Of a stretch of DNA of 64,000 nt, positions 37,134 through 46,908 are shown in pieces. Origin of the DNA: Echinicola jeungdonensis (lineage in GTDB: Bacteria > Bacteroidota > Bacteroidia > Cytophagales > Cyclobacteriaceae); contig NZ_JAUFQT010000002.1 in NCBI RefSeq assembly GCF_030409905.1, positions 744,001-808,000 on the forward strand, written 5' to 3'. The notes under the pieces are model-generated. The model had not been told where the DNA came from, did not search any database, and was given only the letters and a program-made list of their open reading frames with translations. Each line of letters starts with the position of its first letter. Position 1 is the first letter of the stretch. The translations under genes and the position numbers were made by a program.

Positions 37134-37523
37134 ATGGATTATACACAAATAAAAGAAACCTGCCTATATATATCCGATATTGAAAAAGCCAAAACATTTT
37201 ATAATGGAAAATTAGATATGCCTGTCATTTCTATTGAAGATGGCAGGCATATTTTTTTTAGGTGCGGAAGCTCCGTACTTCTTTGTTTCATTCCGGAAAC
37301 TACAGCTAATGAAACCCATCTCCCTCCCCATTTTGCCCATGGGAAGCAGCACATTGCTTTTGAGGTAAAAGCGGAAAATTATTTAAAAACCAAATCTAGC
37401 CTGCTGGAAAAGGGAATTAAAATCACACATGAACAGGATTGGATGGATGGTTTAAAAAGTATTTACTTTGAGGATCCATTTGGACATGTTTTGGAAATTG
37501 TTCCCAAGGGGATTTGGGAATAG
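37134..37523 (+). CDS. VOC/glyoxalase-superfamily protein
   Basis: The 129-residue protein has the beta-alpha-beta-beta-beta module repeated: YTQIKETCLYISDIEKAKTFYNGKLDMPVISI...HIFFRCGSSVLLCFIP and then HIAFEVKAENYLKTKSSLLEKGIKITHEQDW...SIYFEDPFGHVLEIV. The HIAFEV and DPFGHVLEI pattern is typical for glyoxalase, bleomycin-resistance and dioxygenase folds. Metal-ligand candidates are the His in HIAFEV and the Glu in VLEIV. The exact reaction is unknown. It is monocistronic downstream of metX. Confidence 0.82.
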   Translation: MDYTQIKETCLYISDIEKAKTFYNGKLDMPVISIEDGRHIFFRCGSSVLLCFIPETTANETHLPPHFAHGKQHIAFEVKAENYLKTKSSLLEKGIKITHEQDWMDGLKSIYFEDPFGHVLEIVPKGIWE

Positions 37524-37732
37524 TTTCCCTTCTTCAAATAGTCGGCCCTGATTTTTATTTAACCCCCTTATAAATAATGACTTAATCAAACTCCCAGAAG
37601 GAAAAATTAGAAATCAACAAGATATTACCCCTATCACCGTTATTTGTAAGCGTATATCTTCCTTTCAATTTACTTCAATAAGATTGGTTAAATTGGGATC
37701 GCTGATTAATTTTGGAACAATTCAAAAAGCCC

Positions 37733-38623
37733 ATGAGCAGCACTTCAAGAAAAAAGAAAAGATTAGGAAGCTTTAAATTTATAAGCGTACTTTTTAGTAC
37801 TACGCTATCCCTTTTCATTGTTGGACTTTTCGGAGTAATTGTAATACAGGCAAAATCTCTTACCAGCATTATTAGGGAAAATATTGAAGTGCAAGTATTT
37901 CTGAATAAAAACACTTCGGATGCTGATAAGGCAAAAATTGGAAAAAGCTTAGAGTCCAAACCCTATTTACTACAAAAAGAGGATGGTGCCCAAGTGGCTT
38001 TTATTTCAGATGAAGAAGCAGCCAAATCCTTTCTGGAGGATACCGGGGAAGATTTTACAGCCTTTCTGGATGATAACCCTTTACGGGATTCCTATACAAT
38101 TTCTATTAAGGAGGAGTATCAGACCAGTGAAAAAATGCAGGAAATAGTAGAGGAAATTGGGGATATGGATGGTGTATTTGAAGTCACTTATATGAATGAT
38201 CTGGTAGAGTCCATCAATAAAAACCTGCTGAAAGTAAGTATTGTCCTTGGTGCTTTCATTTTGATATTGGTGGTGACAGTAATAATATTGATTAATAACA
38301 CTATTCGACTGGCCCTTTTTTCCCAAAGGTTTCTGATCAGAAGTATGCAGTTGGTAGGTGCAACCAAAGGTTTTATCCGAAAACCATTTTTAGGAAGATC
38401 TTTCTTTTTTGGGGCTTTGGCAGGATTAATTTCTTCGGGCCTTCTTTACGGTTTGATCGAATATACCAAAGCCAATATAGACGGCTTTGCTATCCTCCAA
38501 AATAATGAAATGCTGTTCATCTTATTTGGCGGTTTGATTTTATTGGGAGCCATTCTTTCATTTTTTAGCACCTTGCGTGCAGTAAACAAATATTTAAACA
38601 TGACATTGGACGAATTATATTAA
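37733..38623 (+). CDS. ftsX: Cell-division permease-like protein FtsX
   Basis: The 296-residue protein (ATG at 37733, MSSTSRKKKRLGSFK) has one N-terminal helix, an extracytoplasmic domain (VQVFLNKNTSDADKAKIGKSLESKPYL), and three C-terminal helices. The conserved tail segment is RLALFSQRFLIRSMQLVGATKGFIRKPFLGR, which matches FtsX. FtsX with FtsE activates cell-wall hydrolases during division. ftsE is not in the window. It begins a tight plus-strand run with DUF3098, uppP, truB and ribF, typical of Bacteroidota. Confidence 0.92.
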   Translation: MSSTSRKKKRLGSFKFISVLFSTTLSLFIVGLFGVIVIQAKSLTSIIRENIEVQVFLNKNTSDADKAKIGKSLESKPYLLQKEDGAQVAFISDEEAAKSFLEDTGEDFTAFLDDNPLRDSYTISIKEEYQTSEKMQEIVEEIGDMDGVFEVTYMNDLVESINKNLLKVSIVLGAFILILVVTVIILINNTIRLALFSQRFLIRSMQLVGATKGFIRKPFLGRSFFFGALAGLISSGLLYGLIEYTKANIDGFAILQNNEMLFILFGGLILLGAILSFFSTLRAVNKYLNMTLDELY

Positions 38624-38624
38624 A

Positions 38625-38831
38625 ATGGATCAAAACAACCTTCCTTTCTCTAAAAAGAATTATTTATTGATGATCATTGGCATTGTTATTATCACCATTG
38701 GATTTTTGATCATCAGTCTTGATGGCCATCCCCATGGCTTTGGGCCAATGGGTTTGACGATAGGGCCCATCATTACATTAGCAGGTTTTATTTTTGAGTT
38801 TTACGCCATTTTTTACAAATCAGAAAAATAA
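38625..38831 (+). CDS. DUF3098-family small membrane protein
   Basis: The 68-residue protein has two membrane helices (NYLLMIIGIVIITIGFLIIS and LTIGPIITLAGFIFEFYAIF). It belongs to the DUF3098 family found almost only next to ftsX in Bacteroidota; the segment GHPHGFGPMGLTIGPI is diagnostic. It starts 1 nt after ftsX and ends 0 nt before uppP, so it is certainly co-transcribed. Its role is probably in cell-envelope biogenesis, by context only. Confidence 0.88.
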   Translation: MDQNNLPFSKKNYLLMIIGIVIITIGFLIISLDGHPHGFGPMGLTIGPIITLAGFIFEFYAIFYKSEK

Positions 38832-39629
38832 ATGACCATTTTCGAAGCTATTATCCTTGGCATTATCCAAGGATTGACTGAGTTCCTTCCGGTTTCCAGT
38901 AGTGGCCATATTGAGCTGGGAACTTTCTTACTGGGAGTATCCGCTGCAGACAATTTATTATTTACCGTTGTGGTTCATGCTGCGACGGCATTGAGTACGG
39001 TATTTGTTTTTAGAAAGGACATTGCGGCAATAATCAAAGATTTGTTCAAGTTTGAATGGAATGAGGGCACCAAGTTCACCTCCAAAATCCTCCTTTCAAT
39101 GGTTCCAATTGGCATTGTTGGAGTTTTTTTTGAAAAAGAAGTGGAAGCATTCTTTGGTGGGAAAATCATTTTTGTGGGAGCTATGTTATGGGTTACAGCC
39201 TGCCTATTGACATTTTCCCATTATGTCCATAAAAAAGAAGGTGAAGTCTCCTTTTCCAAAGCTTTAATAATTGGTCTTGCTCAGACCATTGCCATTTTAC
39301 CTGGAATCAGCCGGTCAGGATCAACCATAGCCACAGCCCTTTTGATTGGAGTGGAAAAGGATAAAGCCACCAGGTTTTCTTTTTTAATGGTCCTGTTACC
39401 TATCCTGGGAGCTTCCGCCCTGAAAATGAAAAAATTTATAGAAGCTCCTGCTATTGCAGAAAGTATTTCAGGGGCCGTTTTGGCATTTGGATTCCTGGCT
39501 GCATTTTTGGCAGGTTTGGCTGCTTGTATTTGGATGATTAATATTGTAAGGAAAGGAAAGCTAATTTATTTTGCAGTTTATTGCGCTATAGTTGGCAGCA
39601 TTGCCATTTTAGGTGGATTATATATATAA
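38832..39629 (+). CDS. uppP: Undecaprenyl-diphosphate phosphatase
   Basis: The 265-residue membrane enzyme recycles the lipid carrier of peptidoglycan by removing one phosphate from undecaprenyl diphosphate. Motifs are IQGLTEFLPVSSSGHIEL near the N-terminus (catalytic Glu and the SSSGH loop) and ILPGISRSGSTIATALL, holding the Arg that binds diphosphate. About seven to eight membrane helices are visible. Position after ftsX and before truB fits the Bacteroidota cluster. Confidence 0.96.
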   Translation: MTIFEAIILGIIQGLTEFLPVSSSGHIELGTFLLGVSAADNLLFTVVVHAATALSTVFVFRKDIAAIIKDLFKFEWNEGTKFTSKILLSMVPIGIVGVFFEKEVEAFFGGKIIFVGAMLWVTACLLTFSHYVHKKEGEVSFSKALIIGLAQTIAILPGISRSGSTIATALLIGVEKDKATRFSFLMVLLPILGASALKMKKFIEAPAIAESISGAVLAFGFLAAFLAGLAACIWMINIVRKGKLIYFAVYCAIVGSIAILGGLYI

Positions 39630-39630
39630 G

Positions 39631-40314
39631 ATGGACCAAAAACCCTACGGAGAAGTATTTCTAATCAACAAACCTTACCGGTGGACTTCTTTTGATGTAG
39701 TCAAAAAAATCCGGAATACCCTTAAAATAAAAAAAGTAGGCCATGCCGGGACATTGGATCCCCTTGCCACTGGTTTATTAATCATTTGTGCAGGAAAGAA
39801 AACCAAAAGCATCAATGATTATATGGGCATGGAAAAGGAATATACCGGCACCTTTGTTTTGGGCAAAACTACCGCATCTTTTGACCTGGAACAAGAAATT
39901 GAAAATGTTGCAGATCCCTCCCATCTTACCCTGGAAGAAGTTAAAAAAGCTTCACAAAAACTTACCGGGGATATATTACAAATCCCCCCGGCCCACTCTG
40001 CCATCAAAAAAGACGGAAAAAGGGTTTATGAATCCGCTAGAAAGGGAAAAGAGGTTAAATTGGATCCACGTCCAGTAAAAATTTCTTTATTTGAGATCAC
40101 CCGTTTTGAACTTCCGGAAATAGATTTTAGAATTATTTGTTCCAAAGGAACTTATATTAGAAGTATCGCAAGGGATATAGGTGAAATCTTAAAAGTTGGG
40201 GCATATATGTCCGCACTCACCAGAACAAGGATAGGAAATTTTAAATTGGATGATGCCAATGAGGTGATGGAATTAGTTGACAAAATAAAATCCGAAAAAA
40301 CCCAGGATCAATGA
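39631..40314 (+). CDS. truB: tRNA pseudouridine(55) synthase
   Basis: The 227-residue enzyme, from ATG at 39631 (MDQKPYGEVFLINKPYRWTSFD), converts U55 in tRNA to pseudouridine. The catalytic aspartate is near residue 43 in KVGHAGTLDPLATGLL; further motifs are IPPAHSAIKKDGKRVYESARKG and the CSKGTYIRSIARDIG RNA-binding stretch. An earlier start (39613) would overlap uppP. It starts 1 nt after the uppP stop and overlaps ribF by 4 nt, evidence of translational coupling. Confidence 0.96.
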   Translation: MDQKPYGEVFLINKPYRWTSFDVVKKIRNTLKIKKVGHAGTLDPLATGLLIICAGKKTKSINDYMGMEKEYTGTFVLGKTTASFDLEQEIENVADPSHLTLEEVKKASQKLTGDILQIPPAHSAIKKDGKRVYESARKGKEVKLDPRPVKISLFEITRFELPEIDFRIICSKGTYIRSIARDIGEILKVGAYMSALTRTRIGNFKLDDANEVMELVDKIKSEKTQDQ

Positions 40315-41237
40315 AAATATACGAAGGCCTAGAACATTTTAAGCCTGTAAATAATGCGGTAGTTACCAGTGGTACCTTCGATGGAGTCCATTTGGGACAC
40401 CAAAAAATACTGGCAAGAATCCGGGATATTGCCAATAAAATAAAAGGGGAAACGGTATTGATCACTTTTTGGCCCCACCCCCGATTAATACTTTACCCTG
40501 AAGAGCATAACCTGCGTTTGCTGACAACCTTTGAGGAAAAAGCAAAAATGTTGGAATCATTTGGTGTGGATCATTTGGTGACTATACCTTTTACCAAGGA
40601 ATTTTCCCAGTTGACCGGGGAAGAATTTGTCCAGCAAATATTGGTCGAAAAGATTCAAACCAGGAAGTTGGTTATTGGTTATGATCACCGTTTTGGCAAA
40701 AACCGGGAAGGCAGTTTTGATCATCTCCAGGCCAACAAGGAAAAATATGGGTTTGACATTGAAGAAATCCCAAGGGCCGATGTAGATCATGTTGGAATTT
40801 CAAGTACCAAAATCCGGATGGCCCTGGAATCAGGGGAAATCCAGGTGGCTAATGAATTTTTGGGCAGGGAATATGAAATCAATGGGATTGTTATCAAAGG
40901 CCAACAAATAGGAAGGTCAATTGATTTTCCCACGGCCAACATCCATGTACCTAGTAATTATAAATTGATCCCCAGTGATGGGGCTTATGCAGTCCACATT
41001 AAAGTAAAGGATGAAATTTACCAGGGAATGCTTAATATAGGCAACCGGCCCACCGTGGATGGATTGGAAAAAACCATCGAAGTTCATTTATTTGACTATG
41101 AGGGCAATCTTTATGATCAGCAAATCACAGTTTATTTTAAAGAATTTTTGAGACCGGAAAGAAAATTTGCAAATTTAGATGAATTAAAAGCCCAATTGGA
41201 GAAAGACAAGCAAAAAGCAAAGCAAATTTTTAATTAA
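40311..41237 (+). CDS. ribF: Bifunctional riboflavin kinase/FAD synthetase
   Basis: The 308-residue enzyme makes FMN and then FAD. The N-terminal FAD-synthetase half has the nucleotidyltransferase motif [17 protein letters not shown] and [14 protein letters not shown] (ISSTK-type substrate loop [12 protein letters not shown]). The C-terminal flavokinase half carries [15 protein letters not shown] and [27 protein letters not shown] overlap with truB indicates an operon. Assignment is firm. Confidence 0.97.
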   Translation: MKIYEGLEHFKPVNNAVVTSGTFDGVHLGHQKILARIRDIANKIKGETVLITFWPHPRLILYPEEHNLRLLTTFEEKAKMLESFGVDHLVTIPFTKEFSQLTGEEFVQQILVEKIQTRKLVIGYDHRFGKNREGSFDHLQANKEKYGFDIEEIPRADVDHVGISSTKIRMALESGEIQVANEFLGREYEINGIVIKGQQIGRSIDFPTANIHVPSNYKLIPSDGAYAVHIKVKDEIYQGMLNIGNRPTVDGLEKTIEVHLFDYEGNLYDQQITVYFKEFLRPERKFANLDELKAQLEKDKQKAKQIFN

Positions 41238-41259
41238 TTTCTTAGCCAAAACAAGGAAC

Positions 41260-41958
41260 ATGATCAATAAAACAGTAAAAAATGCAGAAGAAGCTGTTCG
41301 GGATATTCCCAGCAATGCAGTTTTGATGTTGGGTGGTTTTGGCCTTTGCGGAATTCCTGAGAATTGTATCCAAGCCCTTTTGGAAAAGGACATTTCCGGT
41401 TTGACCTGCATTTCCAACAATGCTGGCGTAGATGATTTTGGCATTGGATTGATGCTGGTCAAAAGGATGGTCAAAAAAATGATCTCCAGCTATGTTGGCG
41501 AAAATGTAGAGTTTGAAAGACAATTATTAAGTGGAGAACTGGAAGTAGAATTGATTCCCCAAGGCACCCTGGCAGAAAGAACCCGGGCAGGAGGAGCCGG
41601 CATTCCAGCCTTTTTCACTCCTGCAGGCGTAGGAACGGAAGTGGCAGCTGGAAAAGAAATCAGGGAATTTGACGGAAAATTATACATTTTAGAAAGATGG
41701 CTAAAGGCAGACTTTTCATTGGTAAAGGCATGGAAGGGAGATACAGCAGGGAATCTCATATTTAAAGGAACAGCAAGGAATTTTAACCCCATGATGGCAG
41801 CTGCAGGTAAAATCACAATAGCTGAAGTGGAAGAATTGGTTCCTGCGGGGGAATTGGATCCCAATCAAATCCATACCCCTGGGATTTTTGTCCAGCGGAT
41901 TTTCCAGGGAAGGGATTATGAAAAACGGATAGAAAAAAGGACTATCCGGGAAAAATAA
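41260..41958 (+). CDS. 3-oxoacid CoA-transferase subunit A
   Basis: The 232-residue subunit has the GxGGF loop of family I CoA-transferases ([18 protein letters not shown]) and [21 protein letters not shown], with [31 protein letters not shown] near the end. Together with subunit B it moves CoA between succinyl-CoA and acetoacetate (SCOT/ScoAB type) in ketone-body and acetoacetate use. It begins 22 nt after ribF, and subunit B follows after 35 nt. Confidence 0.93.
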   Translation: MINKTVKNAEEAVRDIPSNAVLMLGGFGLCGIPENCIQALLEKDISGLTCISNNAGVDDFGIGLMLVKRMVKKMISSYVGENVEFERQLLSGELEVELIPQGTLAERTRAGGAGIPAFFTPAGVGTEVAAGKEIREFDGKLYILERWLKADFSLVKAWKGDTAGNLIFKGTARNFNPMMAAAGKITIAEVEELVPAGELDPNQIHTPGIFVQRIFQGRDYEKRIEKRTIREK

Positions 41959-41993
41959 AATTTCCATTTTTAAGCAACTTTAAATCCAAAATA

Positions 41994-42653
41994 ATGCTCA
42001 ATAAGGAACAAATAGCACAGCGCATTGCCCGTGAAATAAAAAATGGCCAATATATTAATTTGGGAATTGGAATTCCCACCCTCGTGGCCAATTATATTCC
42101 CGATGAACTGGAAGTTGTGCTTCATTCTGAAAATGGGCTTTTGGGCGTTGGCCCCTTCCCTACCGAGGACAAAGTGGACCCTGACCTGATCAATGCCGGA
42201 AAACAAACCATCAGCATGGTCAAAGGTTCAGCACTTTTTAATTCGTCAGATTCCTTTGCAATGATCCGGGGAGGCCATGTTGATCTTACCATATTAGGGG
42301 CCATGGAAGTTTCCGAAAACGGGGATATTGCCAACTGGAAAATACCAGGAAAGATGGTCAAAGGAATGGGGGGTGCCATGGATTTGGTAGCTGCAGCCCA
42401 AAATATTATTGTTGCTATGCAACATTGCAGCAAATCCGGTCAATCCAAATTATTGAAAAAATGCACCCTGCCTATTACTGGGATTAAATGTGTCAATAAA
42501 ATTGTAACGGATTTGGCTGTGTTAAAGGTTTTGCCTGAGGGAGGTTTCAAACTTTTGGAAAGAGCTCCAGGGGTAAGTATCGAGGAAATCCAATCTAAAA
42601 CAGAGGGAAGACTGATCGTCTCTGGGGAAGTTACGGAAATGAAATTGGTTTAA
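41994..42653 (+). CDS. 3-oxoacid CoA-transferase subunit B
   Basis: The 219-residue subunit contains the catalytic glutamate in LHSENGLLGVGPFP and the GIGIPTLVANYIP phosphopantetheine loop. GHVDLTILGAMEVSENGDIANWKIPG follows. Glu in SENG forms the CoA-thioester intermediate in this family. It works with the upstream A subunit as a dimer of dimers and could feed the 3-hydroxyacyl-CoA dehydrogenase pathway found elsewhere. Confidence 0.94.
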   Translation: MLNKEQIAQRIAREIKNGQYINLGIGIPTLVANYIPDELEVVLHSENGLLGVGPFPTEDKVDPDLINAGKQTISMVKGSALFNSSDSFAMIRGGHVDLTILGAMEVSENGDIANWKIPGKMVKGMGGAMDLVAAAQNIIVAMQHCSKSGQSKLLKKCTLPITGIKCVNKIVTDLAVLKVLPEGGFKLLERAPGVSIEEIQSKTEGRLIVSGEVTEMKLV

Positions 42654-42674
42654 TTGGAATTTTCAAGAATCACC

Positions 42675-43100
42675 TCATTTTTCAACTTTTGTCCAATAAA
42701 CAGAACGGCCGAATGCCGGCAAACCTAAATATCCCCTAACTTCTATGGTTAATGTATCCTTTACTTTGATCTGACAATTATAGGTTGATCCACTTTGGGG
42801 ATCATACAACTTCCCCCCTTCCCAATTACCATCTTCATATTTTAATCCCCAGACTATAGGAATTCCCAATATGGGCCTTTTACGGAGATTAGGATTTTTG
42901 TTATTTTCATCAACTTTTGTTTTTCCACTTTTCAAGGAATCTTTAAGCCAAATAATTTCACCAAAATATCCTTGTTCATTTTTTGAAAATCCTATCAATG
43001 CAGCTTTTTCCTCGGTGTACCAAGACCCTAGGATAAAATCCGCTGGCGGGTCATTTGATAAACCTGTCAAAATAAATATCAGTTTTATTATTAAATGCAT
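42675..43100 (-). CDS. DUF2147 secreted protein
   Basis: The 141-residue protein has a signal peptide (MHLIIKLIFILTGLSND) and the DUF2147 pattern: ILGSWYTEEKAALIGFSKNEQGYFGEIIWLKD, then RKRPILGIPIVWGLKYEDGNWEGGKLYDPQSGSTYNCQIKVKDTLTIEVRGYLGLPAFGRSVYWTKV. It is a small beta-barrel-like periplasmic protein of unknown role. It is convergent with the CoA-transferase operon and nearly overlaps the divergent 87-codon frame. Confidence 0.9.
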   Translation of the reverse strand: MHLIIKLIFILTGLSNDPPADFILGSWYTEEKAALIGFSKNEQGYFGEIIWLKDSLKSGKTKVDENNKNPNLRKRPILGIPIVWGLKYEDGNWEGGKLYDPQSGSTYNCQIKVKDTLTIEVRGYLGLPAFGRSVYWTKVEK

Positions 43101-43358
43101 AAGTTTTACTTTTCTGGATTAATTAACTGGAAAGTTTCAAAAGTGTTTAAGCTGAGTCCCTGGAATATTTCAAACAACCCAATTCTGGGCTTAAATGACT
43201 TTAACGAGTGGTTAATTTATGTCATTGGTATAGTTCTATTTAGTAAATGGGGCAACTCAATTATCCTAATCAAAATCTTGTATACTTGTTTGGCCTTATT
43301 ATTCTTTTCTATTCTTATAAGAAGGAAAATTATTCTTTGCGATGAAAAATGGAAGTAG
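43095..43358 (+). CDS. Possible small membrane protein, 87 residues
   Basis: The frame starts 6 nt inside the divergent DUF2147 gene. It encodes two hydrophobic stretches (EWLIYVIGIVLF and IILIKILYTCLALLFFSILI). No family is recognised and no ribosome site is evident. It may be a chance open frame. Confidence 0.3.
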   Translation: MHKFYFSGLINWKVSKVFKLSPWNISNNPILGLNDFNEWLIYVIGIVLFSKWGNSIILIKILYTCLALLFFSILIRRKIILCDEKWK

Positions 43359-43435
43359 GATTAGTTTTAATTTAAAACTTCATGAACTCCCCAATTTGTT
43401 TACTATTTTTGCAGTTTATTATCCAACATTGCATT

Positions 43436-43780
43436 ATGAAAAACTCTGAGATAAATTTTAAAGTAAACCTGGACGAAAAAAATCTTCCAAAATCCATTGA
43501 ATGGGATGCCACTGATAAGGAAAGTGAAGGTGCTGAATCTACTAAAAGCATTAGTTTAAATATATGGGACAACCTAAATCACAGTACCCTAAGGATTGAT
43601 CTTTGGACTGAGGATATGTCTATGGCCGAAATGAAAAGGTTTTATATAGATATTTTGGGAGGTATGGCGCAAACTCTCCTAAATAGTACCGGAGATGAAT
43701 ATATGTCTGAGGAAATTAAGGATCTTTGTGACCGTTTGGTAACCCATGTAAATGAAGAAAATAAGAAAGGAAATAAATAA
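43436..43780 (+). CDS. gldC: Gliding motility protein GldC
   Basis: From the ATG at 43436 (MKNSEINFKVNLDEKNLPKSIEW) the 114-residue protein matches GldC over its length: the DEKNLPKSIEWDATDK region, ISLNIWDNLNHSTLRIDLWTEDMSMAEMKRFYIDILGGMAQTL and a Glu-rich end. GldC is a cytoplasmic accessory protein of the gliding/T9SS apparatus in Bacteroidota. An upstream start would add 18 hydrophobic residues foreign to GldC. No other gld gene is nearby. A terminator follows. A TATTTTTG element (43404-43411) is a candidate -7 box. Confidence 0.93.
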   Translation: MKNSEINFKVNLDEKNLPKSIEWDATDKESEGAESTKSISLNIWDNLNHSTLRIDLWTEDMSMAEMKRFYIDILGGMAQTLLNSTGDEYMSEEIKDLCDRLVTHVNEENKKGNK

Positions 43781-43810
43781 AGCATTATTTTAACTACATT
43801 CTCCTCGAAG

Positions 43811-43839
43811 GCAACCACCAAAATGGTTGCTTTTTTTTT
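43811..43839 (+). terminator. Terminator after gldC
   Basis: The stem GCAACCA/TGGTTGC with a 6-nt loop is followed by nine T residues. Confidence 0.92.
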
Positions 43840-44011
43840 GATTTCTTCCTATTCATTTGCTGATTTTATTTCTTTTACTGGGACAGCTTATATTATCACC
43901 CCAAAATAATCCAATAAAAAGCCCTATTAATCAACTTATTAAGTTATATTTAATATAAGCAACGCCACAAAAATTAACCAAAAATGTCCAACCCAATTCC
44001 CAATATTAATC

Positions 44012-46894
44012 ATGAAAACTTTTTTTTCAATTGGATGTTTGCCAGTTATATTGCTGTCAATATTCTTGTCCTTTTTTACCGATAATGTCATTGCCCAAAC
44101 CAGCATTTCAGGGTCGGTAAAAGATGGGGAAAATAATGAACCTTTGATTGGGGTTAATATCCAGGTCAAAGGAACAATCATCGGCACCACTACAGATTTG
44201 GATGGTAACTTTTTGTTGGAAATTAATCAATCCCCACCCCTTACCTTAATATTTAGCATGGTTGGCTATGCTAAAGAGGAAATTGGAATTTCAAGTGCTG
44301 AAACTAAAAACTTAAATGTTCAACTTCAGGAACAAACACTTTTGGGCCAGGAGGTTGTAGTTTCTGCCTCAAGAGTAGAAGAAAGCATTCTGACCTCCCC
44401 TATCTCTATCGAAAAAATGGATATCCTTAGCATCAGAGAAAATGCCAGCGACACCTATTATAAAAGTATTGCAAACCTTAAAGGTGTGGACATTACTTCT
44501 TCCTCTATCAACTTTCAAATACTCAATTCCCGAGGGTTTAATTCCACAGGAAATATCCGTTTCGTTCAATTGATAGACGGCATGGATACTCAGGCACCAG
44601 CGCTTAATTTTCCTATTGGAAACCTGAACGGACCATCGGAGTTGGACGTGGAAAGTGTGGAATTTATTCCAGGGGCATCATCAGCCTTATATGGACCTAA
44701 TGCATTTAATGGTATCCTATTGGTAACAAGTAAAAGCCCATTTGAATACCAAGGATTAAGTGCTTATTACAAACAGGGAATGAACCATTTCAACAGCAAT
44801 GCTGAAGAACCTACTGGTGCTCCTAGACCTATGTATGAGGGTTCCATTCGCTATGCAAAAGCATTCAATAACAAGTGGGCTTTCAAAATCAATGGTACAT
44901 TTATGCGAGCCACTGACTGGTATGGAACTGATAAAACAGATTTAAATATTAGCAGCCAGGGCAACCTACCCTTTAACCCAGGGGCAAATAGGGTCCACGT
45001 ATTTGGAGATGAAGTTTCCAGTAATATTGGACTATTAAGAAATCTATCCACTATCCAACAACAAGCTGAAGCATTAGGTCTAAGTGCCTATGTGAGCAGT
45101 ATCCCTGACCAGGTGGTATCACGAACGGGATATGATGAAAGATATTTGGTAGACTATAATGCAGCAAATTATAAGATAAGTGGTTCATTGAATTACAGGT
45201 TAAATGACTTTTTAGAACTCTCCTATTCCCTCAATTTCGGTTCAGGAACCTCCGTATATACCGGTGCCCAACGGTATTCCTTAAAAAACTTTGCTATCAC
45301 CCAACATAAATTGGAATTAAAGGGTGACAATTTCTTCCTCAGAGGCTATACCACCAGGGATAACTCAGGAGACTCCTATATAGCTGATATTACTGGAGTA
45401 AATATTAACAGCATTTGGAAGGATAATTCAACTTGGTTTGGAGAATATACCCTTGCTTATATGGGTGCTCTTGCCCAACAAGGGGTTCCGGGAGGAGAAT
45501 TTGGGTCAACAACTCAACAAGCTGCTGCCCACCAAGCAGCCAGAAATTTTGCAGATCAAGGTCGGATTCTTCCTGGAACACCAGAGTTTGAGGAGGCACA
45601 AGCCAGCGTCCGATCAGATTTTATTCCTACAGGCTCCCTTTTCAATGAAAAATCAAAAATGTATTTGGCAGAAGGACAATACAATTTTAAGGAGGAAATT
45701 CCTTTTTTAGACATGCAAATTGGAGCTACTTATCGCTTATATGACCTGAATTCTAACGGTACCGTTTACGCAGATGTAAAGGGAAATGATATTACCATTA
45801 CGGAATATGGGGGCTTTGTTCAGGCATCCAAGCAGTTGCTAAATGAAAAACTAAAGCTGATGGGGTCTATTCGTTATGACAAAAACGAAAATTTTGAAGG
45901 CCAATTTAGCCCCAGAGTTTCAGCCGTGATCAGTCAGGGAAACAGTAATATCAGAATGTCCTATCAAACTGGTTTTAGAATGCCTGACACACAGGGACAA
46001 CATATTGACCTCAATGTTGTTTCAATGAGATTATTGGGAGGTCTCCCTTACTACAGGAACAAATACGACATATTCAATAATGCCTTTTCTTTAGCCTCAG
46101 CAAATGAATATGCAGCAGCAGTTGGGGCTGGAGCCAGCCCAGTTTCTCCTGAAGCAACCTCTTTGTTAAAACCAGTCAATTCTTTGCCGGAACTTAGACC
46201 TGAAAAAGTAAAAGCTGTGGAAATAGGTTATAGAGGATTATTGGCAGATAGCAGGCTGTTGATTGATGTGGCCTATTATTACAGTTTATATGATAATTTT
46301 ATTACTCAGACAGCTGTAAGAAAAGCACCAGGTCCAGTTTATCCTAACCCAATCAATATGGAACAACTAGCTATTAATGCTGTAAATGCCCCTAGCCTAC
46401 TAACGCCTGTTACCACTATTGGGGAAGAAAACACTTTCTCCACATATACAAATATCGAGGGTGATAACGTAAAAGCAAATGGAGCAACTTTGGGAGTAAC
46501 CTATAATCTTCCCAAAAACTTCACATTAAGTGGAAACTACAATTATAATAAACTCTTATCCGATATTCAGGAAGGGTTCCTCAATGATTTCAACACACCA
46601 GAGCACAAAATCAACCTTTCCTTTACCAATAGGAAGTTAACTGAAAACCTTGGATTTAATATTTCCTACCGTTTCCAAAGTGATTTCAGGTGGGAATCCT
46701 CATTTGCTCAGGGAAAAGTCCCTTCAATCCAAAATTTGGATGCTCAGTTAAGTATTAGGTATCCCGACTCTAAAACAAAACTAAAAATTGGGGGCGCTAA
46801 TATTTTAAACAACCGATATTTTTACAATTTTGGAGGGCCGCTAACCGGAGCAATTTACTATATGTCCATCACTTTTGATGAGTTGTTAAATTAA
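44012..46894 (+). CDS. TonB-dependent outer-membrane receptor
   Basis: The 960-residue protein has a signal peptide (first ~28 residues, ending VIAQ), a CarboxypepD_reg-like domain (TSISGSVKDGENNEPLIGVNIQVKG...DGNFLLEI), a plug domain (EVVVSASRVEESILTSPISIEKMD...YGPNAFNGILLVTSKSPFE) and a long barrel. The TonB-box itself is not clear. The next gene is an SGNH-hydrolase lipoprotein 14 nt downstream. In Bacteroidota such pairs usually bind, cut and import a specific compound, as in SusCD systems; here the lipoprotein is an esterase/lipase rather than a SusD. The substrate is unknown. Confidence 0.93.
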   Translation: MKTFFSIGCLPVILLSIFLSFFTDNVIAQTSISGSVKDGENNEPLIGVNIQVKGTIIGTTTDLDGNFLLEINQSPPLTLIFSMVGYAKEEIGISSAETKNLNVQLQEQTLLGQEVVVSASRVEESILTSPISIEKMDILSIRENASDTYYKSIANLKGVDITSSSINFQILNSRGFNSTGNIRFVQLIDGMDTQAPALNFPIGNLNGPSELDVESVEFIPGASSALYGPNAFNGILLVTSKSPFEYQGLSAYYKQGMNHFNSNAEEPTGAPRPMYEGSIRYAKAFNNKWAFKINGTFMRATDWYGTDKTDLNISSQGNLPFNPGANRVHVFGDEVSSNIGLLRNLSTIQQQAEALGLSAYVSSIPDQVVSRTGYDERYLVDYNAANYKISGSLNYRLNDFLELSYSLNFGSGTSVYTGAQRYSLKNFAITQHKLELKGDNFFLRGYTTRDNSGDSYIADITGVNINSIWKDNSTWFGEYTLAYMGALAQQGVPGGEFGSTTQQAAAHQAARNFADQGRILPGTPEFEEAQASVRSDFIPTGSLFNEKSKMYLAEGQYNFKEEIPFLDMQIGATYRLYDLNSNGTVYADVKGNDITITEYGGFVQASKQLLNEKLKLMGSIRYDKNENFEGQFSPRVSAVISQGNSNIRMSYQTGFRMPDTQGQHIDLNVVSMRLLGGLPYYRNKYDIFNNAFSLASANEYAAAVGAGASPVSPEATSLLKPVNSLPELRPEKVKAVEIGYRGLLADSRLLIDVAYYYSLYDNFITQTAVRKAPGPVYPNPINMEQLAINAVNAPSLLTPVTTIGEENTFSTYTNIEGDNVKANGATLGVTYNLPKNFTLSGNYNYNKLLSDIQEGFLNDFNTPEHKINLSFTNRKLTENLGFNISYRFQSDFRWESSFAQGKVPSIQNLDAQLSIRYPDSKTKLKIGGANILNNRYFYNFGGPLTGAIYYMSITFDELLN

Positions 46895-46908
46895 ACCGGA
46901 CTGAAGCC